From Achromobacter xylosoxidans (GTDB lineage Bacteria > Pseudomonadota > Gammaproteobacteria > Burkholderiales > Burkholderiaceae_B): DNA of 64,000 nucleotides. The notes under the pieces are model-generated. The model saw only the letters and a list, made by a program, of their open reading frames with translations. It did not search any database and had not been told where the DNA came from. The stretch lies in NCBI RefSeq assembly GCF_014490035.1, contig NZ_CP061008.1, positions 434,001 to 498,000 of the forward strand, in the 5' to 3' direction. Position 1 is the first letter of the stretch; each line of letters opens with the position of its first letter. Shown piece after piece: positions 24,838 to 33,671 of the stretch. Position numbers and translations under genes: made by a program.

Positions 24838-27363
24838 ATGGCAGACAGCCTGAAGAAATATCGCGAGAAGCGCAATTTCGCCGTCACGCCCGAACCTGCG
24901 GACGGCGGCGATTCTGGCGGTGAAGGCCTGGCATTCGTGATTCAAAAACACTGGGCCAGCCACCTGCACTATGACTTCCGCCTGGAACTGGACGGCGCGA
25001 TGAAAAGCTGGGCAGTGCCGAAGGGGCCGTCGTTCGATCCTTCCATCAAACGCATGGCGGTGCAGGTCGAAGACCATCCCATCGCATACAACCAGTTCGA
25101 AGGCACCATCCCCAAGGGACAGTATGGCGCCGGCAAGGTGATCATCTGGGACGAGGGGCGCTGGACTCCGATCGGCGATCCCCGGAAGGCATATAAGGCT
25201 GGCCATCTGAAGTTCACGCTCGAAGGCGTGAAGATGCGCGGGCGCTGGGCGCTGATCCGCATGAAGGGCAAAGAGGGCGAGCGCCAGCCGCCCTGGCTGC
25301 TGATCAAGGAAAGCGACGAGTACGCGCGGCCTGAGCGGGATTTCAGCGTGGTGGACGAGCTACCGGACAGCGTGGTGCCGTTGCGCAAGAAGAAGGCGGC
25401 GACTGCGCGCAGCGAACTGCCAATCCGCGCCGCGAAGGCGGCAGCAGCCGTGGCAGCGTTACCGGGCAAGGCCGCCGCCCTGCCTGCATCGCTCAAACCT
25501 CAGCTGGCCACCCTGGTCGAGGGCGTGCCGCGGGGCGCGGACGACTGGTCCTACGAAATGAAGTTCGACGGCTACCGGATCCTGGCCAGGCTGGACGACG
25601 GCAGCGTGAAGCTGTACACGCGCAACGGCCACGACTGGACGGCCAGGATGCCGCGCCTGGCCCAGGAGCTGGCGGCGCTGCAGATCGCCAATGCCTGGAT
25701 CGACGGCGAGATCGTGGTGCTGACGCGCGAAGGCGTACCCAGCTTTCAGGCCTTGCAGAACGCCTTCGATGCCGCCAGTACGGCGGACATCGTCTTCTAT
25801 GCGTTTGACCTGCCTTACGTCACGGGGCGCGATCTGCGCGACGAGCCGCTCAGGCTGCGGCGGGATCTGCTGCGGCGGATCATCGCCACGAGCCAGGGCA
25901 AGCACGTGAAGTTCAGTGAGGCCTTCGACAAGCCGGCGGCAGACCTGGTCGCTTCGGCCTGCAAGCTGGGCCTGGAGGGCATCATCGGCAAGCGGCTGTC
26001 CGCGCCCTACGTGTCGCGCCGCACGGACGACTGGATCAAAATCAAGTGCACCAGACGCCAGGAGTTCGTCATCGTGGGTTACACCGAGCCCAAGGGCAGC
26101 CGCAAGGGCTTCGGCGCGCTGCTGCTGGCGGTGCATGAGCCGGATGGCGGGCTGCGCTACGCCGGCAACGTGGGCACAGGGTTCGACGACAAGACGCTGC
26201 ATGACCTGCATCGTAAGCTGGCCGGCATCGAACAAAAAGCCAGCGCGTTGATCCAAGGCAAGCCGCGCGCCCTCAAGCAGGTCCACTGGGTCCAGCCTAC
26301 GCTGGTAGGTGAGGTTTCGTTCGGAGAATGGACTGGCGACGGCCATGTACGCCATTCGACCTTCCGCGGGCTGCGGACTGACAAACCACCCAAGAAGATC
26401 ACGCGCGAGGTTGCCATGCCGGCTGAAAAGATATCCACCCGCAATCGCCCCGCCAAAGCCATAAAAGCGGGCGCTGAAACGTCTGCGAAGGGGATGAAGC
26501 TGTCCAATCCCGATCGCGTCATCGATCCCTCTTCAGGCGCGACCAAGCTCGACCTGGCGCGCTACTACGCGCTGGTGGCGCCGCTGATGATGCCGCACCT
26601 GCGCGGCCGCCCGGTTTCGTTCGTCAGGGCGCCCGCGGGGATCGAGGGCGAGCATTTCTTCCAGCGGCATTCGGAGTCTTCCATCCCGGGGGTGCTTGCG
26701 CTGCCTGAACGCCTGTACCCGGGGCATCCGCCGCTCATGGAAATATCGAACGTAGCGGCGATACTCGCTGCTGCCCAGCTGAACGTCGTGGAGTTCCACA
26801 CGTGGAATGCGCTCAAGACCGCGATCGGCAAGCCGGACCGGATGGTGTTCGACCTGGACCCTGGAGCAGGGGTGGATTGGCCGGCGGTGCAGCAGGGCGC
26901 GGAACTGGTGCGCGTGCTGCTGCAGGAACTGGGCCTGCATGGCTGGCTGAAGACCAGCGGCGGCAAGGGGCTGCATGTGGTCGTGCCGATCCGCAAGCAA
27001 TACGGCTGGGACGCCGTGAAGGACTTTTCCGAAGCCATGGTGCGCCATCTGGCGCAAACACTGCCGAAGCTGTTCGTCGCCAAGAGCGGTCCCAAGAACC
27101 GTGTGGGCAAGATTTTCGCCGATTACCTGCGCAACGGCTTCGGCGCCACGACGGTGGCGGCCTGGTCGGCCCGCGCCCGGCCTGGCCTGGGCGTGTCCGT
27201 GCCGGTCCGCTGGGACGAACTGGCGGGGCTGAAAGGGTCGGCGCAATGGACCATCGCCAACATTCACACCCGCCTGGATGCGGGCAACGAGCCTTGGGAC
27301 GATTACGCGCCCCAGGCCATCGGCCGGGCCATGAAGCAGCTCGGGGTCGAGCCGCGATCCTGA
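24838..27363 (+). CDS. ligD: Multifunctional ATP-dependent DNA ligase LigD
   Basis: The 841-residue protein has the PE-LIG-POL order. The N-terminal phosphoesterase domain carries HWASHLHYDFRLE (His about 42 and 44). The ligase domain has the adenylated Lys in YEMKFDGYR (about residue 242). The C-terminal polymerase/primase domain (from about 550) has LSNPDRV, GEHFFQRH and the acidic FDLDPG motif. It processes, fills and seals Ku-bound DNA ends. It follows ku by 2 bp, so the pair forms one operon. Length matches the Pseudomonas-type enzyme. Confidence 0.97.
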   Translation: MADSLKKYREKRNFAVTPEPADGGDSGGEGLAFVIQKHWASHLHYDFRLELDGAMKSWAVPKGPSFDPSIKRMAVQVEDHPIAYNQFEGTIPKGQYGAGKVIIWDEGRWTPIGDPRKAYKAGHLKFTLEGVKMRGRWALIRMKGKEGERQPPWLLIKESDEYARPERDFSVVDELPDSVVPLRKKKAATARSELPIRAAKAAAAVAALPGKAAALPASLKPQLATLVEGVPRGADDWSYEMKFDGYRILARLDDGSVKLYTRNGHDWTARMPRLAQELAALQIANAWIDGEIVVLTREGVPSFQALQNAFDAASTADIVFYAFDLPYVTGRDLRDEPLRLRRDLLRRIIATSQGKHVKFSEAFDKPAADLVASACKLGLEGIIGKRLSAPYVSRRTDDWIKIKCTRRQEFVIVGYTEPKGSRKGFGALLLAVHEPDGGLRYAGNVGTGFDDKTLHDLHRKLAGIEQKASALIQGKPRALKQVHWVQPTLVGEVSFGEWTGDGHVRHSTFRGLRTDKPPKKITREVAMPAEKISTRNRPAKAIKAGAETSAKGMKLSNPDRVIDPSSGATKLDLARYYALVAPLMMPHLRGRPVSFVRAPAGIEGEHFFQRHSESSIPGVLALPERLYPGHPPLMEISNVAAILAAAQLNVVEFHTWNALKTAIGKPDRMVFDLDPGAGVDWPAVQQGAELVRVLLQELGLHGWLKTSGGKGLHVVVPIRKQYGWDAVKDFSEAMVRHLAQTLPKLFVAKSGPKNRVGKIFADYLRNGFGATTVAAWSARARPGLGVSVPVRWDELAGLKGSAQWTIANIHTRLDAGNEPWDDYAPQAIGRAMKQLGVEPRS

Positions 27364-27434
27364 CGCCCGGCATGGCCGTCAGCGCGCGTTGACGATTGTT
27401 GCCGTCGCGGCAACATCATGGTCCCCTCCGCGGG

Positions 27435-27465
27435 CCTACTGCCGTTCTGCGGGCAGACCTACGAT
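27435..27465 (+). promoter_or_regulatory. Shared two-block promoter motif (copy 1), upstream of the AhpD-like operon
   Basis: CCTAC (27435-27439), exactly 19 bp, then CTACGAT (27459-27465), ending 33 bp before the start codon. The same motif with identical spacing occurs at three other units near the ECF41 sigma gene. Spacing suits -35 and -10 elements of an ECF promoter. Confidence 0.65.
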
Positions 27466-27498
27466 TTGGGCGTCGTTCAACCCATCGAGGAAGTCACC

Positions 27499-27978
27499 AT
27501 GAGTCAACGCCTGAATGCCTTTGCGCAATCGCCCGAACTATTCAAGAAATTCGTCGAATTCGGCATGCTGCTGAAGTCCGGCGCGATCGAGCAGCCGATC
27601 CTGCGCCTGGTCGAAATCCGCGCCTCGCAGATCAACGGCTGCGGCTTCTGCCTGGACATGCATGTGAAGGATGCCAAGATCCACGGCGAGGGCGAGCTGC
27701 GCCTGCACCACGTGGCGATCTGGCGCGAATCCGGCGAATTCTCGCCGCGCGAGCGCGCCTGCCTGGCCTGGACCGAAGCGCTGACCACGCTGGGCGCGCA
27801 GGGCGTGCCCGACGAGATCTATGAACGCGTCCGCACGCAGCTGTCCGAAAAGGAAATCTCGGACCTTAGCTTCGCGGTCATGGCGATCAATGGCTGGAAC
27901 CGCCTGAACGTGGGTTTCCGCACCGTGCCGGGTTCGGCCGACAAGGCTTATGGCCTGGATAAAGCCAAGTTCAACTGA
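27499..27978 (+). CDS. Carboxymuconolactone decarboxylase/AhpD-family peroxidase-like protein
   Basis: The 159-residue protein has the AhpD-like active-site signature NGCGFCLDMH, with both redox Cys and the His four residues on, so it can be a thiol-based peroxidase. ATG 27499 has GAGGAA upstream; the frame extends to 27418 without ribosome-binding support. It heads an operon with an NAD(P)-binding epimerase-like gene and ohr. Carboxymuconolactone decarboxylase, oxidoreductase and epimerase genes are the usual partners of ECF41 sigma factors, and one lies 3 kb away. Confidence 0.9.
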   Translation: MSQRLNAFAQSPELFKKFVEFGMLLKSGAIEQPILRLVEIRASQINGCGFCLDMHVKDAKIHGEGELRLHHVAIWRESGEFSPRERACLAWTEALTTLGAQGVPDEIYERVRTQLSEKEISDLSFAVMAINGWNRLNVGFRTVPGSADKAYGLDKAKFN

Positions 27979-27987
27979 GGAACCATC

Positions 27988-28743
27988 ATGAAAATCCTGG
28001 TTATCGGCGGCACGGGCCTGATCGGCTCCAAACTGGTCAAACTGCTGCTTGAGCGCGGTCATGAGGCAATTGCCGCGTCCCCCGCTACCGGCGTCAACAC
28101 GCTGACCGGCGAGGGCCTGGATGCCGCGCTCGCCGGCGTCGACACGGTGGTCGACGTTGCCAACTCGCCGTCGTTCGAAGACCGCGCCGTGCTGGAATTC
28201 TTCCAGACCTCGGGGCGCAACCTGCTGGCGGCGGAGGCCCGCGCCGGCGTGCGCCACCACGTCGCGTTGTCGGTGGTCGGCACGCAGCGCCTGGCCGAAA
28301 GCGGCTACTTCCGCGGCAAGATCGCGCAGGAGGCGCTGATCGTGGCTGCCGGCATCCCGTACACCATCGTGCACAGCACCCAGTTCTTCGAATTCCTGGG
28401 CGGTATCGTGCAGTCGGGTACCGAAGGGACGGAGGTGCGGCTGTCGCCGGCCTACGTCCAGCCCATAGCGTCGGACGACGTGGCCCTGGCCATGGCCGAT
28501 GCCACGCTGGCGCCGCCAGTGAACGGCATCGTGGAAATCGCCGGCCCCGAGCGGGTGCGACTGGCCGAACTGGCGCAGCGCTACATGGCCAAGATCGGCG
28601 ACGCGCGCACCGTGCGGGCGGACGTCGGCGCGCGCTACTTCGGCGCGCATCTCCACGACGACACGCTGGTTCCGGGAGCCGGCCCACGGCTGGGCAAGAT
28701 CGGCTTCGAAACCTGGTTCAGCCGTTCGGGCGCAAGAAAGTAG
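27988..28743 (+). CDS. NAD(P)-binding atypical SDR (NmrA/epimerase-like)
   Basis: The 251-residue protein begins with a Rossmann motif (MKILVIGGTGLIGSKLVKLL) and shows the NmrA/atypical-SDR pattern, with HHVALSVVG, a YFRGKIAQE segment in place of the classical YxxxK, and IPYTIVHSTQFFEF. Many members bind NADPH and act as quinone reductases or redox sensors. It follows the AhpD-like gene by 9 bp and precedes ohr by 20 bp, consistent with a role in the oxidant response. Confidence 0.88.
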   Translation: MKILVIGGTGLIGSKLVKLLLERGHEAIAASPATGVNTLTGEGLDAALAGVDTVVDVANSPSFEDRAVLEFFQTSGRNLLAAEARAGVRHHVALSVVGTQRLAESGYFRGKIAQEALIVAAGIPYTIVHSTQFFEFLGGIVQSGTEGTEVRLSPAYVQPIASDDVALAMADATLAPPVNGIVEIAGPERVRLAELAQRYMAKIGDARTVRADVGARYFGAHLHDDTLVPGAGPRLGKIGFETWFSRSGARK

Positions 28744-28763
28744 CGGCGGGCACAAGGACCTTC

Positions 28764-29258
28764 ATGAGCAAACCGCGGCCTCCTTCCCAGCGTCTCCTGG
28801 ACAAGTACCGGGGGAAGGATTTCCATGCCCTGTACACCACCAGCGTGACGGTGCGCGGCGGGGAGGCTGCGGATGGACGGGCCTCCGGCATGGCCATTTC
28901 GGACGACGGCGAGTTGGTGGTGGAACTGCGCCTGCCGGTGGAGCTGGGCGGCACGGGCGGGGGCACCAACCCTGAACAGCTATTCGCCGCCGGCTTTGCG
29001 GCGTGCTTCCATGGCGCGCTCGGCATGCTGGCCGAACGTGCCGGTCTGGCCATCCCGGACGCTGCCGTGACGGCCACCATCTCGTTCGGCCGGGACCCCG
29101 TCGACGGCTTTTTCGCGCTGACGGCGGACGTCAACATCCACCTTCCAGGCGTGCCTGCGCCGGTCGCCGAAGAACTGGTGCGCAATACGGAACGCCTGTG
29201 TCCGTACGCCAAGATGGCCCAGGGCGGGATCCAGAGCGTGGTGGCCCTGACCCAATAG
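28764..29258 (+). CDS. ohr: Organic hydroperoxide resistance protein (Ohr/OsmC family)
   Basis: The 164-residue protein has the two Ohr cysteines, in FAAGFAACFHGAL (about residue 77) and ERLCPYAKM (about 146), plus the YTTSVTVRGG start typical of Ohr. It reduces organic hydroperoxides to alcohols in the cytoplasm with lipoylated or thiol donors. It is the third gene of the AhpD-like/epimerase operon. No OhrR-type MarR regulator lies next to it, which is usual elsewhere; control by the nearby sigma factor is plausible. Confidence 0.92.
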   Translation: MSKPRPPSQRLLDKYRGKDFHALYTTSVTVRGGEAADGRASGMAISDDGELVVELRLPVELGGTGGGTNPEQLFAAGFAACFHGALGMLAERAGLAIPDAAVTATISFGRDPVDGFFALTADVNIHLPGVPAPVAEELVRNTERLCPYAKMAQGGIQSVVALTQ

Positions 29259-29261
29259 CGC

Positions 29262-30266
29262 TCAGGCCTGTTTCGACAGCAGGCTGTCGATGATCAGCAG
29301 ATCCTGCGCGCGGATGCCTTCGGTCATGAAGTCGATGAAGACACGCATGCGCGCCGGCAGGTGCTGGCGGCTCAGAAAGCACAGGTAGTGTCCGCGGTCG
29401 TCGGGCGAGTACTGCGGCATGCAGGCGACCAGCGTGCCTGCACGCAGATGCTCACAGACCTGATAGGCCGCCATCTGCGCGATGCCATGGCCGTCCAGCA
29501 CGGCCTGCAAGACCAGATCGGCATCGTTGAAGGTCAGCATGGCGGGCGGCGCGAACTTGCGCAGATGGCCGCCGACCTTGAACTCCCATTCGAATACGCG
29601 GCCGGACGCGAGCAGGAAATTCACGCAGCTATGGCTGGATAGCTCGTCGACGCTGAGCGGCAGTCCATGCCTGGCGGCATAGTCCGGCGAGGCGCACAGC
29701 ATCATCTGCATGGGAATCACTTTCTTGGCGATCACCTGGCTGTCTTCCATGCGGCCGTTGCGAAACGACACGTCGACGCGGTCCGTGGTGAAGTCGGTCG
29801 GGCCGTCATCCAGCAGCAGCTCCACCGAGATGTTCGGATGCGCTTGGCGGAACGCCTTCAGCAGGGGCGCCACGATCTTGCGGCCAAACCCCACGGTGGA
29901 ACAGACGCGCACCAGGCCGGAAGGCGGACCCTCGCGCAGGTCGCGCATATTGTCCAGGGCCTGGATGATCCGTTCCACGCCGGGATGGCATTGTTCGTAA
30001 AAGCGCTGCCCCTCGGCGGTAAGCGAGGTGCTGCGCGTGGTGCGCACGAAGAGCCGCACGCCCAGCTGGTCTTCGAGCTTCTGCACGCTGCGGCTGACTG
30101 CCGAACGGCCTATGCCCAGCCGGTCGCCGGCCTTGGCGAAGTTGCCCTCGGCCGCGACGGCCAGGAAGGCCATGACGCCGGCATAGCTGGTGGCGAAGCT
30201 GTCGGCCAGGGAGTCCGGGCCGTTCGCGGGAGAGGTAACCGGGGAGGCGGGGAGAGGGGTAGGCAT
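29262..30266 (-). CDS. LysR-family transcriptional regulator
   Basis: The 334-residue protein has a somewhat long N-terminal extension, then the LysR HTH (FLAVAAEGNFAKAGDRLGIG, SAVSRSVQKLEDQLG) and an effector domain from about residue 120. It converges with the ohr operon, ending 3 bp from its stop, and lies ahead of the cupin gene on the same strand. It belongs to the CrgA/AaeR-like group by general appearance. Target genes are unclear; the flanking stress genes are candidates. It does not carry the shared CCTAC-N19-CTACGAT motif upstream. Confidence 0.88.
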   Translation of the reverse strand: MPTPLPASPVTSPANGPDSLADSFATSYAGVMAFLAVAAEGNFAKAGDRLGIGRSAVSRSVQKLEDQLGVRLFVRTTRSTSLTAEGQRFYEQCHPGVERIIQALDNMRDLREGPPSGLVRVCSTVGFGRKIVAPLLKAFRQAHPNISVELLLDDGPTDFTTDRVDVSFRNGRMEDSQVIAKKVIPMQMMLCASPDYAARHGLPLSVDELSSHSCVNFLLASGRVFEWEFKVGGHLRKFAPPAMLTFNDADLVLQAVLDGHGIAQMAAYQVCEHLRAGTLVACMPQYSPDDRGHYLCFLSRQHLPARMRVFIDFMTEGIRAQDLLIIDSLLSKQA

Positions 30267-30408
30267 GGTGGCAGCGGCGCAAGTTGGTTGATCCTACCCC
30301 CTAAGACGTGGGGCAGGCCGGTTTTGTGACGCTGCCGCGGAAAAAAAATAGGCCAACCTCGGGCGAGCGGCGCCCGGGGCTGGCCAGGATGGGATAAGTG
30401 CGTGTCCC

Positions 30409-30843
30409 CTATTGAACGGGAATCAGGGCGGGAGCGCCCTTTTTCTTGATCAGCACGACCACGAACTTGGCCGGCTGGGTCTGGCTGGCATTGCGGCCCA
30501 CGGTGTGGATGTCGTCCGGCCCTTCGTAGAAGGTCTGGCCCGGGGTCAGCGTCACTTCCTTGCCGCCTTTGACCTGCATGACGATGCTGCCCTCCAGTAC
30601 ATAGACAAAGGCCGAGGCGTCATGGCGGTGCAGGGGGTCGGCCGCCCCGGGCGGATAGTCGACGACGAGCATCACGGCATCGCGGCCGGGGATGTCCGGC
30701 AGGTCTTTGCTCATTACTTCGGTGACGATGGGATCGGCGGGCTTGCCGGCGGACGCCGCGTGGTGCGATGCGGCATGGGCGGGCTGGCCCAGCAGCGCGC
30801 CGGCGGCGATGAAAGACAACGCGAGTTTGGTGAGTTTCGGCAT
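30409..30843 (-). CDS. Secreted cupin-domain protein
   Basis: The 144-residue protein has a Sec signal peptide (MPKLTKLALSFIAAGALLG, cleavage near AHA) and a single cupin fold with the metal ligands in PLHRHDASAFVYVLEG and a later His in DDIHTVG. It is likely a periplasmic metal-binding or oxidoreductase-type cupin. ATG 30843 is chosen over upstream in-frame codons because the signal peptide then starts correctly. Copy 3 of the shared promoter motif lies 31 bp upstream, so it may belong to the ECF41 regulon. Confidence 0.88.
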   Translation of the reverse strand: MPKLTKLALSFIAAGALLGQPAHAASHHAASAGKPADPIVTEVMSKDLPDIPGRDAVMLVVDYPPGAADPLHRHDASAFVYVLEGSIVMQVKGGKEVTLTPGQTFYEGPDDIHTVGRNASQTQPAKFVVVLIKKKGAPALIPVQ

Positions 30844-30874
30844 GGCCTGTCCTGAGTGGATGGGTGACAGGTCC

Positions 30875-30905
30875 ATCGTAGAAGCGCGGGCGGCGCGGCG
30901 GTAGG
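30875..30905 (-). promoter_or_regulatory. Shared two-block promoter motif (copy 3), upstream of the cupin gene
   Basis: Read on the minus strand: CCTAC (30905-30901), 19 bp, CTACGAT (30881-30875), ending 31 bp before the cupin start. Confidence 0.65.
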
Positions 30906-30961
30906 TCCGCACAAGGGATCACCATGTTGCCCCTCATGCACCAACGCCGGCGCGGGCGGCC

Positions 30962-31840
30962 TCAGCGTTGCGCCAGCGCGGCCGCGATGCGGGCCAGCTT
31001 GTCCGGATTGCGCTGCACCAGAATCCGGGTCAGGCGCTTGCCGTCCGTCTCGTAGGACTGCACGGATTCAAGCTCGCCATCGATAAAGCGCAGCAGCGTC
31101 CATTGTCCGTTCACCTGGACCACTTCGGTGCGCAGCGCCTCGCGGTAGCGGCGCTTGCCGGCGTAGAACAGCTGCGCCAGCCGCTTGCCGCCCACCAGGC
31201 TGGCAAAGGCGGTGGCCTTGCCGCCGCCGTCGCCGATGAGTTCGGCGTCGTCGCTCAGCAGCGCATGCAGGCCGTGGAAGTCGCTGCGGTCCATCGCGTC
31301 GGCAAAGGTCAGTAGCAGCCGATGCAGCGTCGCGCGCGGCACGGCCTCGCGCGGGGTGCCTTGGCGCAATTGCTGCTTGGCGCGCCGCACCAGCTGGCGG
31401 ACCGCGGCCTGGGTCTTGTCCAGGGTCTGCGCGATGTCCTCGTAGTCGGCGTCGAACACCTCGCGCATCAGGAAGGCCGCGCGGGCGTCCGGCGACAGGC
31501 GCTCCAGCATGAACAGAAATGCCACTGACACATCGTCGGCGAGTTCATGGATCTGTTCGGGCGTGGAGGGCGCGGCCATCAGCATCGGTTCCGGTAGCCA
31601 GACGCCCACATAGTTTTCCCGTTCGGCACGGGCGGCGCGCAGGCGGTCGATCGCCAGACGGGTGGTGACGGTGACGAGCCAGGCTTCGGGGTTCTCCAGC
31701 GTGGCGCGGTCGGCGCCATGCCAGCGCAGCCAGGCGTCCTGCACCACGTCTTCCGCCTCGGCCACCGAACCCAGCATGCGATAGGCGATCGCGTGGAGGC
31801 GCGGGCGATGGCGGTCGAACAAGGTCACGGAGCCGGTCAT
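30962..31840 (-). CDS. sigJ: ECF41-type RNA polymerase sigma factor (SigJ-like) with SnoaL-like C-terminal domain
   Basis: The 292-residue protein has sigma-2 (YRMLGSVAEAEDVVQDAWLRW) and sigma-4 (ADYEDIAQTLDKTQAAVRQL) regions, then an NTF2/SnoaL-like extension of about 120 residues. All three ECF41 signatures are visible: WLPEP at residues 81-85, DGGGK near 210 and NPDKL near the end. In this group the C-terminal extension, not a separate anti-sigma factor, controls activity. No anti-sigma gene is present. Usual ECF41 partners (AhpD-like, oxidoreductase/epimerase) lie at 27499-28743. A motif copy before its own gene suggests autoregulation. Confidence 0.93.
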   Translation of the reverse strand: MTGSVTLFDRHRPRLHAIAYRMLGSVAEAEDVVQDAWLRWHGADRATLENPEAWLVTVTTRLAIDRLRAARAERENYVGVWLPEPMLMAAPSTPEQIHELADDVSVAFLFMLERLSPDARAAFLMREVFDADYEDIAQTLDKTQAAVRQLVRRAKQQLRQGTPREAVPRATLHRLLLTFADAMDRSDFHGLHALLSDDAELIGDGGGKATAFASLVGGKRLAQLFYAGKRRYREALRTEVVQVNGQWTLLRFIDGELESVQSYETDGKRLTRILVQRNPDKLARIAAALAQR

Positions 31841-31886
31841 GGAGTGGGCCAACGCTTGGAGGGAAGGACGGGAGGCAGGGCATTTT

Positions 31887-31917
31887 GCCGTAGCGGCGTG
31901 GGCAGAACAAGAGTAGG
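31887..31917 (-). promoter_or_regulatory. Shared two-block promoter motif (copy 4), upstream of the sigma factor gene
   Basis: Read on the minus strand: CCTAC (31917-31913), 19 bp, CTACGGC (31893-31887), ending 47 bp before the sigma factor start. Two bases of the second block differ from the other three copies. Confidence 0.55.
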
Positions 31918-31969
31918 GAACCGCCGCGAATTGGTGCGGATCGCACAACAGCATGCTTCCCCGCACACG

Positions 31970-32000
31970 CCTACCGCGCCTGAAGAGCCAGACCTACGAT
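31970..32000 (+). promoter_or_regulatory. Shared two-block promoter motif (copy 2), upstream of the MBL-fold gene
   Basis: CCTAC (31970-31974), 19 bp, CTACGAT (31994-32000), 73 bp before the metallohydrolase start. Eight further bases around the second block (CAGAC) also match copy 1. Confidence 0.65.
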
Positions 32001-32072
32001 CCTCCCAACTTCGCCACGCGCAGAAGCCTCCGCGCCGCCACCTTGGTGGCGCACCTTCCTGGAGATACCGCC

Positions 32073-32972
32073 ATGTTTGCCATTGAAAACACCGAATCCA
32101 TCGACCTGGTGCCGTCGCGCTACGCGCTGCAGATCGGCGACATCGACGCGCTGGTCGTCAGCGACGGCGTGCTGCCGCTGCCGACCTCGACGATGGCCAC
32201 CAATGCCGATCCCGCCGATCTCGCGGCCTGGCTGGAACACATGTTCATGCCGCCCGACGCGTTCGACTGGCCGTTGAACGTGATGGTGGCGCGCAGCGGC
32301 GATCAGACCATACTCATCGATGCGGGACTGGGCGGGCAGTTCGCGGGCTTTCCGCGCGCCGGGCTGTTTCCCCAGCGGCTCGAGTCCGCCGGCATCGCGC
32401 TGGAATCCGTGACCGACGTGATCATCACGCACATGCACATGGACCACGTGGGTGGGCTGCTCGTGCCCGGCGTCAAGGAACGCTTGCGTGCGGATGTGCG
32501 CATCCACGTGTCCGCGACCGAGGTGGCGTTCTGGACTTCGCCGGATTTCTCGCACACCGTCATGCCCAAGCCGGTGCCTGCGGTGCTGAAGTCGACCGCC
32601 ACCAGCTTCTACAACGAATACCGCGACCGTCTGCGGCTCTTCGAAGACCGGCATGAGGTGGCGCCGGGCGTCATCGTGCGCATGACAGGCGGCCATACGC
32701 CCGGACACAGCGTGGTCGATCTGGTCTCGGGCGGCGAACGGCTGACCTTCGCTGGCGACGCCATGTTCCCGGTGGCATTCGACCATCCCGAATGGCACAA
32801 CGGCTTCGAGCACGACCCCGAGGAATCGGCCCGCGTCCGCCTCGGTCTGTTCCAGGAGTTGGCGCAGAACCGTGGGTTGCTGGTCGCCGCCCACTTGCCG
32901 TTTCCGTCCCTCGGGCGGGTCGCGGTTGACGGCGACGCGTTCCGCTGGGTGCCGGTCATCTGGGATTTTTGA
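32073..32972 (+). CDS. MBL-fold metallohydrolase
   Basis: The 299-residue protein has the metallo-beta-lactamase-fold zinc motif HMHMDHVGG near residue 120, GGHTPGHSV near 205, FAGDAMF near 228 and a late His in AAHLPFPS. It resembles quorum-quenching lactonase or AttM-like hydrolases, but the true substrate is unknown. ATG 32073 with GGAG upstream is preferred; the frame is open to 31953. It diverges from the sigma factor gene and carries copy 2 of the shared motif. Confidence 0.88.
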   Translation: MFAIENTESIDLVPSRYALQIGDIDALVVSDGVLPLPTSTMATNADPADLAAWLEHMFMPPDAFDWPLNVMVARSGDQTILIDAGLGGQFAGFPRAGLFPQRLESAGIALESVTDVIITHMHMDHVGGLLVPGVKERLRADVRIHVSATEVAFWTSPDFSHTVMPKPVPAVLKSTATSFYNEYRDRLRLFEDRHEVAPGVIVRMTGGHTPGHSVVDLVSGGERLTFAGDAMFPVAFDHPEWHNGFEHDPEESARVRLGLFQELAQNRGLLVAAHLPFPSLGRVAVDGDAFRWVPVIWDF

Positions 32973-33671
32973 GTGCGCTGAGACGCCCATTCTGCAAAGG
33001 CTGGGCGTCGGCGACGCGCATTGGCCCGCGGCCGGTCAACGGCCGGGGCCGGTTTGGATACGTTTGATTAACTCTGCGCGTGACGAATTTCGAATTCAGG
33101 CAATGATTGTTTATTGCTGATTATTGGAAATTTGGACAGCGACTTCTGTGTTGATTTGTCCGGACGAGGTGTCTGCATGAATCCATAAATGCTTGATAAA
33201 GCGAGACATGAATCCGGCGTCAGGATGCCGATGATGGCGAAATTTGTTGCAGTGAAACATGCGGAATGCTGCAGCCGTCGAGTTTCATGGTTGCATGCCG
33301 ATTGACGCAGTCTCACAAGGGCGGGATACGAGAAAAAACACGAAGTTTTGATAGGGGTATTTCGTGTTTAAAGTCCGGAAATTTAGTTAAAATCAATCGC
33401 TTGGGATTATGAGCGGGAGCATCGTCTCCCGCTTTGCATTTAGGCCCGTCGGCGTATACCAACGTCTGCGGGCCATGAGAAAAACGGGTTAACGGTCCTT
33501 GTTTTTCTTCCAAAGTCGGCCGTCGTTCGCCAATCCGGCGAGTGTATTGGTGCGTCGCAGCAGGGGAGCCCAGCCCCTTCGGATTCTGATAACCCATCCC
33601 GATACTGACCGGGACTGTTCCGCCGCTGGCCGGTGGGACAGGGGTGTATCTCAGGCTTAGGATATCCACGC
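32973..33671. other. 699-bp AT-rich gap without a recognisable gene
   Basis: Base composition drops clearly relative to the neighbours from about 33060 to 33400. It contains several dyads: GAATT-TCG-AATTC at 33085-33097, and AAACACGAA (33336-33344) with TTCGTGTTT (33361-33369). A hairpin of AGCGGGAG/CTCCCGCT lies at 33412-33433. No open frame has convincing codon structure. It could hold a small RNA, a remnant of foreign DNA, or a long promoter region for the LysR gene. Confidence 0.5.
33412..33433. terminator. GC-rich hairpin in the AT-rich gap
   Basis: AGCGGGAG and CTCCCGCT form an 8-bp stem with a 6-nt loop, followed by TTGCATTT. It might end a small RNA transcribed from the AT-rich stretch before it. 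Confidence 0.4.

Noticed and set aside
30863..30870. A TGTCAC-like -35 (known ECF41 type) before the cupin gene
   Set aside because: It is too close to the start codon for a promoter and is not shared by the other units, unlike the CCTAC-N19-CTACGAT motif.
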